A DNA stretch of 64,000 nt, from contig JAKSZU010000016.1 of NCBI GenBank assembly GCA_026018925.1, positions 55,689,075-55,753,074 of the forward strand. The letters are read 5' to 3'. The notes under the pieces were generated by a model. It did not search any database. It had not been told where the DNA came from and saw only the letters and a program-made list of their open reading frames with translations. The translations under genes and the position numbers were made by a program. This document shows positions 42,225 through 53,589 of the stretch, piece by piece. The stretch's first letter is position 1; every line of letters begins with the position of its first letter. The DNA comes from Tupaia tana (taxonomy: Eukaryota; Chordata; Mammalia; Scandentia; Tupaiidae).

Positions 42225-42385
42225 CCTGAAAGTAAGAAAATTAGGAAAGGAACTAATTTGTTTGAGCCTCTGCTATGTGCCTGGAATTAAAGATAAATCG
42301 TTTTACTCAAGGTTCACAACTATCTCATAATGAAGTTTCTTCCCTAATAGACAAGGAAACTGAGGCTCATAAGGGTGAGATTACT
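42225..42385 (-). repeat. MIR, antisense
   Basis: 'gcctctgctatgtgcctgg', 'tttactcaaggttcacaactatctcataatg' and 'agacaaggaaactgaggctcataag' follow the antisense MIR consensus closely. Confidence 0.8.
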
Positions 42386-42389
42386 TGTC

Positions 42390-43640
42390 CAGTTTTATGG
42401 GTGTCAAGGCCTTAGCTATCTGATCCCAAAGTCTTTATTTATTTATTTTTTCATTATTCAAGCCTATCTCCAAGTGGGACTTCCTAATACGGCATGAAGT
42501 AAGAGTCCTTGAGTTTTTGTGTACCCATTATGCATTTTAATTTGGGGGGAATCTGTAAGAAAGAGGCAATACACATTACCAAGGCTCTGGCAGCATGACA
42601 CCTCAGGGTTTCTAGTGGAGTGGGCTACAGAAGGGTTGAGGGCTGAGGACCCTTTTAGTACTGAGCTGGAAAAGCTCAGCAGTCCCTGGTCCTCTTCAGG
42701 GGATGGCGCATGCAACCAGCCAATCCATTTGTTTGGTTAGGAGGATAAGGTGAAGGAGCAGCTATGAAAATTAAAAATCAAACTCACATTTATTAAGAGC
42801 ATACACTGTGTAGGTTTTATACTAAGGGAGAGAGTTGGGGAAAGAGGGAAGACACTTGAGAATAAGAGGACAAAGTTTGCCCTCACAGAGGCAGAAGGAA
42901 GGTAGACTCAAACATATGTTATTACAATAAGCCTGAGTCTCACTGCATTCTGGTAACTAGAAATGTGCTTAAAATGTGGAGTGAGTTCACAAGGGGAAAT
43001 TAATTCTGGTGGGCAAAATAGGTGTGGGGAAAGCTTCTGTTTGAAGGATGAAGAGAACATTCCATCCCTGTGGCCTCAGCCTGTGTGAGTCGCTGGCAGA
43101 GGATGGGCCTACAGAATAGTCAATTCCCTTGACCACAAAAAGGTGGAAAGTGATTATTTTGTGTCCCCAGGCAGGAGATTTATTTAACTTCCTTTTGGTG
43201 GAGACCTATAAATGTTATCATAGTCCTGCTGTAAAGTTTTGCAGTCCCTTTTAAAAACTCAGGTTCTTCATTCACTTCATTGCCTCCCAGGGACATCGAA
43301 GTCTTCAACAGACCCTGCAGAATAAGGAAGGAAGTGGCACTTGCATAAGCATCAGGCAAGTCTTCCAAGAGGCCTTCTCCTGTGTGTTCTTCCTATTTCC
43401 TTTCCATGTCCTCCCCTCTTCTTTCCTCTTCTCTCCATTCCTTTCTACTCCACGATGTCTGAATAGAAAAGCCAGCCAACTACAAGACATGGGAGATCGT
43501 TGGAGTGTGTACGATGCTTAATGGTCTTTCTGTTTTTCTGCTACCAGACTGGTCAGCCTCTCCCCTACTCCTCTCAGGAACAACCCTCTGTGGGGCCACC
43601 TTAGCTCCTCTCTTGAGAATTAGCAAATATTTAGTCACTG
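42390..43640. other. Low-copy sequence
   Basis: No gene or repeat family is recognised apart from a short CT-rich stretch near 43375-43440. Confidence 0.4.
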
Positions 43641-43645
43641 GATCT

Positions 43646-43733
43646 TAAAAAAAAAGAAGAAGAATGAGAAGAAAGAAACAAAAAAGAGAAGAGAAAAAAA
43701 AAAAAAAAGAAAAGGAAGAAAAGAAAAGAAAAC
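43646..43733 (+). repeat. Purine-rich simple repeat
   Basis: An imperfect AAG/AAAG run lies directly beside the second-family SINE that follows, although on the wrong side for a plus-oriented tail. It fits the reverse-strand CT segment of that SINE. Confidence 0.8.
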
Positions 43734-43735
43734 TT

Positions 43736-43925
43736 TGTTGCTCCCATGAGGAAGACCCATTACCTCATGAGGGTCCTTATGCCACGATCCACCCTCAATC
43801 TCAACCAGCCTGGATTATATGTGGGCATTTCATGTGCTCAGGAAGGTTATAGGATTTAAACCCAGGCCTTTCTCTGTGGGCAATTGTGTTACAGCTGTAC
43901 CATCACCTGGACTCACTAGGCCTTT
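43736..43925 (-). mobile_element. tRNA-derived SINE, second family, antisense
   Basis: 'ccacgatccaccctcaatctcaaccagcctgga', 'gtgctcaggaaggttatagg' and 'catcacctggactcac' match the reverse of the second family. Confidence 0.75.
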
Positions 43926-44149
43926 TACTAGCCCTCTGTTTACCAGAGACATAATCAGGAATTTTAAAGCTACTCTTTAAGCGATTCTGTTGCATGGTTT
44001 CTTTTCCATTATCTAACTAAGCACAAGGTTAACCTATAACTTGAGTTTGCACGTCTTTATCTGAAACTGCCAGGAGAATATGTAACGTTTGTTGATGTTG
44101 TAGAAAAGGTCATATGGCCCTCTGCCTGTGCTACTGAAAAAGGAAAACT

Positions 44150-44400
44150 AAAAGGTATTTAGTCTCCTTTGTAATATTATTCCAAGTAATAAGTGGTCTT
44201 TGTGGAAAATTTGAAATATTCCAGAAAGTACTGAAAAGAAGAAGAAGAAGAAGGAGGAGGAGGAGGAGGAGGAGGAGGAGACTCTCTTATAATCCTACCA
44301 TTTGGAAAATTATTGTTAATATTTTGGTATGTTGGCATGTTTCCTTATACACTCATATACAAATAATTTGCAAATTATTACTTTTTCCTGCTATGTTTAC
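44150..44400 (-). mobile_element. Probable old L1 fragment, interrupted by a GAA/GGA repeat
   Basis: 'tcctaccatttggaaaattattgttaatattttggtatg' followed by 'tccttatacactcatatac' resembles an antisense L1-associated sequence common in mammals. The classification is uncertain. Confidence 0.4.
44237..44281 (+). repeat. (GAA)n(GGA)n microsatellite
   Basis: A GAA run changes to a GGA run without interruption. Confidence 0.95.
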
Positions 44401-44404
44401 CAGC

Positions 44405-44890
44405 TATTATAAACAACCCATCCATTAGAATTATTTTGGTTGCAACAGAAAATACAACTCCACATGCCTTAAGCAGAAAAAGGAATTTATTGGCTCACAT
44501 AGCTGAAAGTTCAGGGATATGCAAGTATCAGACATGGTGAAATTCAGAGACTCAAACCAGCTCACTGAGATCTAAGCTATTTCACCTCTGCTTTGTCTTC
44601 CTGTGGGGTGTGCAACTCAGTGTGGCTTCTTCCTCATGGTGGCAAAAACAGCAGCTAGCTCTGGGCTTTCTTCACAGCTTCATCGTGAGTTCTAGCAAAA
44701 GTTCCATATCATTAGCTTCAATTCAGTCACCTGCTCATCCAGTGACTGGGCTGATATTGTGCTTTGGCCAGATTGTTAGTACACACCTTCTCCTGGAGCC
44801 TATAGTAGTAGTCTCCGCCTCCAAACTTAATGGACTGAGAAAGGAGGGGTTGCTCCCTGCAAGGAACTGGGACACTACCACTACCACTTT
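44405..44890. mobile_element. Old interspersed repeat, family uncertain
   Basis: 'tttggttgcaacagaaaatacaactccacatgccttaagcagaaaaaggaatttattggctcacat' opens the unit, with 'ctcatggtggcaaaaacagcagctag' further on. This is a familiar mammal-wide repeat that I cannot assign safely to a class. Confidence 0.5.
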
Positions 44891-44894
44891 AATC

Positions 44895-45395
44895 TACTAG
44901 TGGGTTTAGTGTCAGTGACACTGTCCACTGCTGTTGCTGCTGTCATGTACATTAGGGTTCCTGCTGCCCTCTGATGCACACCTGTGTCGGTACTAAGGCT
45001 GAGACATGAGTAGGACAGCAGAAATACATCATGTGGCTTTCTATTTTTAGGTGAACCTGATTCTTTCAGTTTTTCATAAACTTCAAAGGCTATTTGTGGT
45101 AGAAGATTTACAGAATAGTACCTTATGCTCTTACTCCCAGCACCAAATTCAAAAACTAGATTAAATACACTGCCTAATTCCACCTCCTTTGTGGTATTTC
45201 ATGAAGTTCAGCCCATGGTCTCATCTTCTAGCTTAACCATGGGCTCCTATAAGGAGTCTTGGCTCAGGCCAGTCCCTGTGGTCATTGTGTAATTCTCTTT
45301 ATTGTCTCTCTTCTTGTATTCTGTTAGTAAAAGCACAGGGAAGTCTGTTAGAGTAGCATTCTTGGGTCTTTGAGGTCTGTAAAGCTGTACACAAT
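44895..45395. other. Low-copy sequence
   Basis: No gene or repeat family is recognised. A 100-codon minus frame at 44881-45183 is unsupported. Confidence 0.4.
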
Positions 45396-45402
45396 AGTTT
45401 TT

Positions 45403-45683
45403 TGTTGTTGTTGTTGTTTTTGTTGTTGTTGTTTTTTTTTTGGATAGATAGAGATTTTTGCTATAGGGCTCATGCACTAGTCAGAGAAACAGAAAGTAAG
45501 AAATCACTGCCTGGGGGGATAGCCTTACTGCAATCTCTTCTCCCCCCATCCTACTCTCAGGATTTTGGGCATACACTCACACATGCCCAGCATGAGTTTT
45601 AAGCCACCAGGTCTGGAATTTGAACTGCAGTCAACAATGTTAGAGTCCAAGTGACATAACCATTATGTCATCTGCTGGTCTCT
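45403..45683 (-). mobile_element. tRNA-derived SINE, antisense, with a (GTT)n tail
   Basis: The tail complement is a (GTT)n/T run at 45403-45441. 'gctatagggctcatgcac', 'agtaagaaatcactgcctgg', the B-box complement TGGAATTTGAACTGCAGTC and the head complement 'cattatgtcatctgctggtc' follow. Confidence 0.88.
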
Positions 45684-45711
45684 ACATTAGATTTTAAAAC
45701 TTAAGGATTCT

Positions 45712-45915
45712 CACTGTCAGGTAGTGGCAGAGTGGTAAGTGGGTACAAATGGTCCCATATGAGAAGGTCCTGGATTCAAATCCTAGGGCCTACCTGTACA
45801 CACTGAGCACATGCACACATGGCACACAGGCCCATGCCCATGATCCAGACAGGAAGTGGATTATAGCACAAAGATTCTGTTTATGGGTGCCCATGGAAGA
45901 AATAAATGAATAAAC
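45712..45915 (+). mobile_element. tRNA-derived SINE, second family
   Basis: 'cactgtcaggtagtggcagagtggtaag', 'gagaaggtcctggattcaaatcc' and 'cccatgatccagacaggaagtgg' follow the second-family order. The CT segment is lost and the tail is short. Confidence 0.72.
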
Positions 45916-46039
45916 TTGAACATTTATAGGCTCTAACTATATGAGTTTTAGTGCCAGGTAGAACCTAAAAGGACACCCATTTCAACAATGAGAAGAAAGG
46001 GAAAGAGTGTATGTGAACAAAAATAACAATATGTACTTT

Positions 46040-46280
46040 CCCATATGCTTAAACATTCTTCAAAAGCATACTTTACAATCTGCATAGTACTCTATAGTGT
46101 GCAATATTAACCAATTATTGTTGCGTGCCTTCTAGTTTTGTGTTTGTTTTTGCACTGCTAGAATATAATACTATAAAGTAATATCCCTGTATATAATTCT
46201 TTAACTGCTTTTTAAAGTTATTTCCTTAGGGTAAATTGCTAGAAGTGAAAACACTGAATCATAGGTTCTTGTTGCATTGG
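46040..46280 (-). mobile_element. Old L1-type fragment, antisense
   Basis: 'ctgcatagtactctatagtg', 'gcactgctagaatataatac' and 'tatttccttagggtaaattgctagaag' follow the antisense order of a common old L1-associated repeat. Confidence 0.45.
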
Positions 46281-46750
46281 TCCAAATTGACTTCCAGGAA
46301 AGCATTTAAGTTACAAGACAAGCTGTGAGGTGTGACCTGGGTCTCTCCTCACTCTTCCCATGCTGAGAGTCTGGATCTTGGTTATTCATTCAGATAGTCA
46401 CTCCAGTGCTTTGTTAACCTGAGGAAGAGGAATATTGAGATTGGAGAAATGATAAAGTAGATAGACCAAAAGTGATGTCTGCCAGCAACCCTGGGAGAGC
46501 TAAAATTAAATCAAAATAAGAATGTAGAGCAAAAAAATTTATCCTTCTTTCAGTTGTCTATGGAATGGAGCCAGGACAGTGCCTGCAGGGCTTCATCTTG
46601 ACACAAAATCACCCTGAAAAGTGCAATTTTGATGGAACCCTGGGCCTTAGAGAAATGAGCTAAAAAATTTCTTTTTGTCAGTCATTCAGTTTTTATTAAA
46701 GTCAACTAAAGAGGTTAAATAAAATTTACTCTTTTATCTAATTATCCAGC
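46281..46750. other. Low-copy sequence
   Basis: Nothing is recognised. Confidence 0.4.
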
Positions 46751-46754
46751 TACA

Positions 46755-46870
46755 TAGAAGCAAATTTCATTCATTCAATTATTTATTCATTCAACAAACA
46801 TTTCATAAGATGTTTATCTGTAAGACAGTATTCAAGGTATTTGGGACTACAAATTTGAAGTGAAGAAATG
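46755..46870 (-). repeat. L2/MIR-like fragment
   Basis: 'ttcattcattcaattatttattcattcaacaaacatttcat' followed by 'aagacagtattcaaggtatttgggactac' resembles an old L2 or MIR end in reverse. Confidence 0.45.
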
Positions 46871-47276
46871 AATTCATTCTCTAATAACTAAGTGAATCTT
46901 TCCATGCATAAAGAAAAAATAGAAATATATGCATTACCCTTACTGAGAAGAAATGCTTCCTAGGTAAAAACAAGACCTAGTAGTAAGTAAACTGCTTTCA
47001 TTAACTTATCCAGAGAAAGAATGTGTTAGACAAAAGAGGGATGCAAACACAGAATACAGAAAAGGGAAAATGAGAGAGATTCATTTTGGCAGTGTCCATC
47101 AAAGCATTCTTCTGGTATTTTAAGAAAGTCCACAGGATCACATGATTTATTTGTCTGTGACATGGATGAATCAGACTATCAGAACCTGATGACAGTAAAC
47201 ATTCACATCTGCTACCACGGCCTTTGCTCTGATCTCATAGTCCATGCTACTTTCTGATAATTCAGCTTTGTATGTA

Positions 47277-47346
47277 TTAGGTTGTCAGATAAGTTATAAC
47301 ACATTTTTGCTTGGAAAAACACATCATGACTTTTCCAACAACCCAA
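47277..47346. mobile_element. Palindromic mariner-type MITE, copy 2
   Basis: The left arm is TTAGGTTGTCAGATAAGTTA and the right arm is its near inverse, CATGACTTTTCCAACAACCCAA. TA flanks both ends (47275-47276 and 47347-47348). It is 70 bp, mostly arms, with a loop of about 10 bp. Confidence 0.88.
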
Positions 47347-47399
47347 TAGTTTTCCTAGATGGAGAAAATGTGCACATCAGGCAAATGTGGGTGTCTGGT

Positions 47400-48085
47400 C
47401 CTCTTGTTAAGTTGTACGTATTTCCCACTGTAACTTAGTGAATTGACATTTTGATTTATATACATGAGATTCTTGTAAGCTGGGTTAATTTGTACCTGGA
47501 GAAATTGTTCCAGTTAACATGCTGAGACTCAAGCTTCTAAGCCCCCAAGGCTTAAGGTTACATTCACCAAAGTGGTATCATCTGCTACCGCCACATGATA
47601 ACCAGCCAACCTGGTCAACACAGTACCTGGTATGTAGAAACTGCTCTGCAAATGCCTCTTGACTTTACTTTGATTTTAATCAAATAGATCTGATTTCATA
47701 AAGGTTAGGAGAGAGACATGGACAGGCTCATGGAGAGGTCACCAGTATAAATCAGTTGAAGCTATATGAATAAGATTGTCCAGGATAAAAGGGACTTACA
47801 GAGAAAGGAAGAAGGGAATTGTTGATGGCAGTGACTCAACAAACTGAATGCTCGTTTTAAGAAGCTGGAAGAGGAAAAACAGCAGGACATTTGAAGTTGC
47901 ATCAGAGAACACTAGCTGAGCTAAAGATAATGTAATAAAACACCCCAAGTTCCAGTGTTTCCTTCCCTACCTCTGCTCTGTACATGGGTTATCTACTGGT
48001 TTTAAAAGTTATTTGACCCCCAATTTTTACATTAAGCCTTGACCTTTTTCCCGGGATTCAAACTATTACATCCTACTATTTGTTA
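47400..48085. other. Low-copy sequence
   Basis: Nothing is recognised. Confidence 0.4.
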
Positions 48086-48089
48086 TCTA

Positions 48090-48161
48090 TTGGGTTGTCA
48101 GAAAAGTTATGACACATTTTTTGAGTAGAAAAAATATGTCATGACTTTTCTGACAACCCAA
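48090..48161. mobile_element. Palindromic mariner-type MITE, copy 3 (best preserved)
   Basis: The left arm TTGGGTTGTCAGAAAAGTTA and the right arm CATGACTTTTCTGACAACCCAA are almost perfect inverted repeats over about 30 bp. TA is present on both sides (48088-48089 and 48162-48163). At 72 bp it has the same architecture as human MADE1 but a different terminal sequence. Confidence 0.92.
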
Positions 48162-48163
48162 TA

Positions 48164-48800
48164 CAATGAAATGTCTAGTAGACCTCTCCAATACACTTGA
48201 AACTAAACTCTTGACTTTTCCCCTCCAAATCTTTCCTTCCCCCAATCTTCTTGGTTCAGTAAGCAGCACTCCCACTGTTGAAGCTAAAAACGAAAGCATC
48301 ACCCTGTTTCTTCCATTTTCTCTACATACTTTTTCCCTGTATCAAATCCATCACTACCTCTTGTGGCTCTGTCTCAAAATATGTCTCAAGTTTATAAAAT
48401 TCTCTATCTCCACTGCTCTTACTCAGGTTGCCAATATTTCTTGCATTCTAGATGATTGCTTGATTATACCATTGGCACCACATTCTTTTTTTTTTTTTTT
48501 TTTTAATTCCCATTGGTTATATCACTCCTCTGCCTAAAACCATTTCATGGCTTTTCAATGTAATTGGATAAAACACAAAGTCCTCAACATGGACTAAAAG
48601 TTCCACATGTACTTGTTCTATTAACCCTCCAATGCTGTCTCCTACCACCAACTCACTGACTACAATCCATCCACATTGGCTTTCTTTCTCTTACATGAAT
48701 ATACCAGGCTTATCTCTTCCTAGGGGATTTGTCTCTTGCTTTTCTTTCCAACCTGATACCCTATCCCTGATCTTTGTAGGACTGTCAATTGTTAGTCATG
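48164..48800 (+). mobile_element. L2 fragment
   Basis: 'cagcactcccactgttgaagc', 'ccatcactacctcttgtggctctgtctcaaaatatgtctc', 'gttatatcactcctctgcctaaaaccatttcatggc' and 'cctgataccctatccctg' follow the L2 ORF2 3' region in order. A T run at about 48486-48504 interrupts it. The frame is lost. Confidence 0.72.
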
Positions 48801-48814
48801 TCCCACTTGTAATA

Positions 48815-49155
48815 GACTGATGTTTGTGTTCTACAAAAATCCACACATTGAAATCTTAACTTCCAGTATAATGGTATTAGGAGGTAGGGGTTTGGGGAGG
48901 TAATTTAGGTCATAAGAGTGGAGCCCTTATGAACAAGATTAGTGCCCTTATAAAAGAGATCCCAGAGAGTTTTCTAGCTAATAAGAGAATATAGTGAGAT
49001 GTTAACAACCCAGAAGAAGAACCTCATCACAACCATTCTGGTACCATGATCTTGGACTTTCAGTCTCCCTCAACCGTGAAAAAATAAAATTCTGTTGTTT
49101 ATAAACCAACAGTCTATGGTACTTGGTTACAACAGCCTGAGCTAACTAAGATGCC
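48815..49155 (+). mobile_element. MLT1-like MaLR LTR
   Basis: 'gactgatgtttgtgttctacaaaaatcc' opens it. 'gtattaggaggtaggggttt', 'ttataaaagagatcccagag' and the closing 'ctgttgtttataaaccaacagtctatggtac' and 'gcctgagctaactaag' match MLT1 LTRs in sense. Confidence 0.8.
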
Positions 49156-49159
49156 ACTC

Positions 49160-49635
49160 CTAACTACCTTGTAAGATCTTAGCATATTACCTGTTCCAAT
49201 TATAACCACACTTTAATATATCACCTTATTCCATTTTGTCCTGGCACATAATAGGTGCTCAGTAAACATTTATTCAATTTTTGAAAATAACAAAGAGAAG
49301 GTACAGAGCTAATTGAAGACTCTATCAAAGGAAATCAAGAGGGAGAAATCAACCTACTCATTTTCTGACCAGATATATTTTTCTTTACCAAGAATCCCCA
49401 TTAAAGAACCTCATTCCATTAGCAGTATTTTATTTTGCATTTGAAGACTTGAATGATTACTTGCTCTCTGGCTCTTTGCAACAGCCTTAGGAGACATGCT
49501 AAACAAGAAAAAAAAAATCTAATAACCCTGCTTAAATATCAGAAAGATGATATTTTTTAGGCATTCAACCTTAGTATTTAGCCTGGAATATGGAAACATG
49601 ATTTTGAGAGGGGAAAAGAACATAACAAGAAGATA
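49160..49635. other. Low-copy sequence
   Basis: Nothing is recognised beyond a possible L2-like end near 49235-49275 ('cctggcacataataggtgctcagtaaac'). Confidence 0.4.
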
Positions 49636-49639
49636 AAAT

Positions 49640-49770
49640 TAATTGTGATCTAGCCCTACCTTCTAGTTTTCACCTTAAACAACTAACTTAACCTCTCTGA
49701 GCCTTAACATCCCGGGCTGTGAAGCAGATCTACCAACACCTGCCTCTGCTTAACTCTCAGTTCTATTTTA
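49640..49770 (+). repeat. MIR, sense
   Basis: 'caccttaaacaactaacttaacctctctgagcctta' is the sense MIR core. Confidence 0.65.
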
Positions 49771-49774
49771 ACAC

Positions 49775-50715
49775 AGAAAAATGTGAAAAATACTGTACAA
49801 CAATAGCTTATGGTTAGAGAGTTTATAGGTTATGAAGCTTGTGAATTTTTGATAGCTTTAGAGAAAAGAGTAAATTAGCACTTTTATGGTCATAATTAAG
49901 AATCAGTTTATCACATTATACAGTTTTTTAAAAAATTGTTCTGTAACCAGAAAAATAGCATGTTTACATTACTGACTGTTATACTAGTAACAAAATCCAT
50001 TGTTACAGTATCAAAGAAAAGGAAGAAGCTAGAAAGAAAGGAATGGAAAATCAATTTATCTACTTTTCCAACCCAACATTTATATGTTAACACCAAGTAC
50101 TGATAGTTACTGAGTCAAGTATCAGATGTTTATGTAATGCCTCAAACACCCCAGGCTGCCAAGATTTTCTTCTGCAAATTCCAACTGCCTGACTTAAGTT
50201 CCAAGTGAGATATCTTCCTTCCCCCGCATATTCATGGTATTATGTTGAGTAATTTGACCTGCCTTTGGTAGGGTGAGATAAATTATTTAATGGTCATATA
50301 CAGTAGAATTGGTCTTTTGCTGCAAATATAAAAACAAACAAACAAACAAAAACAAGAAAACCTGACTATTATCAGCTTAATGAACTTATTTGTCTCATCC
50401 AACAAGAATTCTAGGAAAAGGCAGTCTGAAAGTTACATGGTAACTCAGTAATACCATCTGGAACCCAGCAGTGGTGTGCTGATAAATGTTTAACAACCAC
50501 TCTGAAGGGATAGTACTGATCTGTCATGTTTGCCAATTTCTGTAGTGTACATACTTCTACCATGGTTTGATTTCAAGCTGTCAACACGACACATCTAACT
50601 GGGAAGAATTGCTCAGTAGCATGACATTATAAAGTATTTCTACCCTGTACAGAAGAGACACAGATAACCTCAAAAGCAGTAGATAATAGTAAAGGAGTAA
50701 AAAATTAGGAAATTA
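49775..50715. other. AT-rich low-copy sequence
   Basis: A short (ACAAA)n run lies near 50331-50352. No gene is recognised. Confidence 0.4.
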
Positions 50716-50727
50716 TGAGTTTGGAGG

Positions 50728-50993
50728 GTATTTTTGTTTGTTTTTGGAGAGGTTTTGCTATAGGATGTGTGAGCTTGCCAGGAAGACAGAGAGAGACAGA
50801 AAGAGAGAAATCACCCCTCAGGGGGGATTGCCATGCCACAATCCCTTCTCCTCCATTCTCCTCTTGGGATTTTGGGCACACACACACACATGCTCCTGGC
50901 ATGAGTTTTAAGCCACCGGGTCTGGGACTCAAACCACAGTCACCTACACGGGACTCCAGTGACATAGCCATGATGCCAGCTGCAGATCCCATA
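50728..50993 (-). mobile_element. tRNA-derived SINE, antisense
   Basis: 'tggagaggttttgctatagg' marks the SINE 3' end. The body complement and B-box complement GGGACTCAAACCACAGTC follow, with the head complement 'catgatgccagctgcagatccc' at the right. The target-site duplication AGTTTGGAG is perfect at 50719-50727 and 50994-51002. Confidence 0.92.
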
Positions 50994-51004
50994 AGTTTGG
51001 AGTA

Positions 51005-51335
51005 TTATCTTTGTTTTAATATAATTTATTTAATTACAAGTTTATATAAGAAATATTTTAGTAATGATTCGACTTAACAATAGACATATAGAATTCCTGA
51101 AAAAGTAACAGTCAACTCTTACAAGCTGGTACAAGTCCGTTCTGACACACCTCTGAATGTATGTTTTTCACATCATTTTGTTCTCCCACCCTTAATGTAT
51201 AGAGCTTCATCTGTGTACTTATTGCCTCATGGTTGCACTGTTTTTCTAAGCCTTACATGTGTACAACAGGCAGGAAGAAAAGAAAGGGACAAAAAAAAAA
51301 AAATCTAAACTTCATGCCATGTTTTCTTTATTTAT
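51005..51335. other. Low-copy sequence
   Basis: Nothing is recognised. Confidence 0.35.
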
Positions 51336-51344
51336 TCATTTATC

Positions 51345-51552
51345 CTATAAGAGAGAGAGAGAGAGAGATAAATCCCAACAGGGTCTTAATGGTACTATCA
51401 CTCCTAGCCTCAGCCAGTGAGAATCATAGGCACACACATGAACATGCAGCATGTACAGAAAGACCTTGAGCATAAAGCCAACATCTTTCCATGTGACCCG
51501 AGTAATCATAGAGCATTGTGCCATCACTGTGCCAACAAGGCTGCACTGCACA
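51345..51552 (-). mobile_element. tRNA-derived SINE, second family, antisense
   Basis: A (GA)n run (reverse of the CT segment), then 'cccaacagggtcttaatggtac', 'cctagcctcagccagtgagaatcat' and 'ccatgtgacccgagtaatc', follow the reverse of the second family. Confidence 0.75.
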
Positions 51553-51554
51553 CA

Positions 51555-52015
51555 TGCCGATTTTTAAAAAAATAATTTCTGAAGCCCTACCAAGAGGTTT
51601 CTGTTTACAACTCATTGACCAGAATTATGTTAGGTGCAGCTAGCTTGAAGATGGCTAGGCAGAGGGCATCATGGATGAAGGCTGAGTTGGCCAACCAAAT
51701 GGGTCTACCATAATAATAAAAATAAATTTGTGGAAAGTCAATGTTCAAAACCCCATGATCAAGGTGAAAATGTCTGTGGTTCTAGACTCAGTGCTTGCCC
51801 ATAAAGATTCTTGGAAGATAGGAAAGGCACATATGGAAATACAATCAACAGGTGAGTTTTCCTTTAACAATGAAGCAAGAGGCAAGTGTTAGTTCAGAAG
51901 CTAAGTACCTCTGTAGTTGGCAGAGGCAGGCATCATTCTGAACTGGGTGGTCCATTTCAGCAGAAAGACTCATCATCACAGAAAGAGAAGTCAGGTCAAA
52001 CAAGTAACTGCCAAA
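51555..52015. other. Low-copy sequence
   Basis: No gene or repeat family is recognised. Confidence 0.4.
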
Positions 52016-52017
52016 GG

Positions 52018-52260
52018 GTTTATAAATTCAGCTTAATTTGAATCATTAATTAGTGTACATGGGCATGGCCTCAGTGCACTCTTTATTTCAGTTATTTTAG
52101 CTAATTGCATGGGAGGTTTAAATTTGTGTTGAAATGCGTGGACTAAAATTAAATTGCTCTCTCTGCAATGACCTACCTGCTTTTTCTAGGTAGAAGATAA
52201 TTATCATTTTTCTAAGGTTAGTCCAATACTCTTTAAAGCCCTCTGGAAACACATTTCTGG
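52018..52260. other. Low-copy AT-rich block, possible conserved element
   Basis: Several TAATTA/ATTAATTA motifs ('atcattaattagtgtac', 'tagctaattgcatg', 'aaaattaaattgc', 'agataattatca') cluster in 240 bp without any repeat signature. Regulatory function is inferred only from composition. Confidence 0.22.
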
Positions 52261-52269
52261 TATCAATTT

Positions 52270-52875
52270 TTTTAAGTGTTCCATTTTTAAAATCCTATCT
52301 TTCTACTTAAGAAAGAACACCACCACAGTAATTAAAAACACCATGTTACCATTTCCAAAAGATGATCATAATACTGGTTTGAATATTATAGTCATTTCTC
52401 TGGAACTTTCTATCACCATCAAGGCTGAATTAAATTACACTCATATTTCTTTAAAATTTCCAAACTCCCTCCTGCACCCAGGCAGAATGGGAGACCCTCA
52501 CTCTTAACATGAATGGACTTCACCTAAATGAACAAGAATGAAGGTTACTCTAAGTTGCTGAGCTCTACAAGCCCTTGGGGCTGTTGAATCAGGCCATCAA
52601 TTTTGCCTGATGTAAAAGGTCATTCTCTTACTGCCTTTCAGTTTTGCCCTTTTAGCTCCGTACGGGTCACCACTGAATTCTGCCTTAAAAAATTTTTAGC
52701 ATAATGGCCTGTCTGGCAAAATGATAGGTCTTGAAAGTTCATAGAAATTCTTGCTACAAGGTCTTTCAAGACCTGTAATAGACAAATAATAGTTTCCTCC
52801 TCTCTCTAGTAACCTAGGATTTCCCCCACTATCGTGCCTTTTTTTCCATATGACCTATTTGCCCCATATAAAAAT
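52270..52875. other. Low-copy sequence
   Basis: No gene or repeat family is recognised. Confidence 0.35.
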
Positions 52876-52879
52876 AATA

Positions 52880-53335
52880 TATTAATCAGCTATTGCTGCA
52901 TAACAAATTTCTCCAAAACATATTTCCTTTCTACAGCAAGCATGTGTTTTCTCTAGCTCCAAGATCTGTGGATTTTTTAGCAGCTCTGCTCCTGGCTATG
53001 GGTCAGCTTAACACAGTCTTGAGTTTTAGGTTGTATTCATATTAGCTCCATGTAATTCTATGCCCCTTTGGACCAGCAGCTGCATAGGCATGGTCTTTTC
53101 ATGGTGGACATCAGTAGTATAAAATATGAGCAAGACCTCTTGAGGGTTTGGCATAGTACTCACAACTGTCATGAGTACTCACTTTCCACTGACCAAACTC
53201 AGTATCAATGAGGAGGAAAATAGACTCCCCTCATGCCAATGGAAAGTGCTTAAAGTCAAGTGGCAAGGGACGTGGATAAATCATTCTAATTCAGAGAAGA
53301 CTTGAAGAATTACAAACAAAGATTTTGTCTTCCAC
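52880..53335 (-). mobile_element. Ancient LTR-like repeat (ERVL/MaLR class), antisense
   Basis: 'aatcagctattgctgcataacaaatttctcc' is the best preserved start of this repeat group in the window. 'atagactcccctcatgccaatgg' and 'agtcaagtggcaagggacg' lie towards the other end. It is diverged. Confidence 0.62.
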
Positions 53336-53589
53336 AGATACCCTCTCTTTTTTAAACATCTGTTTTCTCACAAGCAGTTTGCGCATTATAGTTCTGTAAA
53401 GAAGTTTTTCCTATGACAGTTTTGTCCTTTTGCCAGTAAGTGTACATTGAGTGCCTGTGAAACACTTCACTATTCACCCTGAGGGATAAGATAAAGGAGC
53501 TACTCTAAAGACAAATTCACTAATGGAATCAATTAGTATGGTAGGTTGATAATACAAAGCAATATATAATTACGAGCCAGAATGAAGAT

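Noticed and set aside
48090..48161. Calling this element human MADE1
   Set aside because: The architecture is the same, but the termini (TTGGGTTGTCAGAAAAG) differ from MADE1 (TTAGGTTGGTGCAAAAG), so it is a related but separate mariner family.
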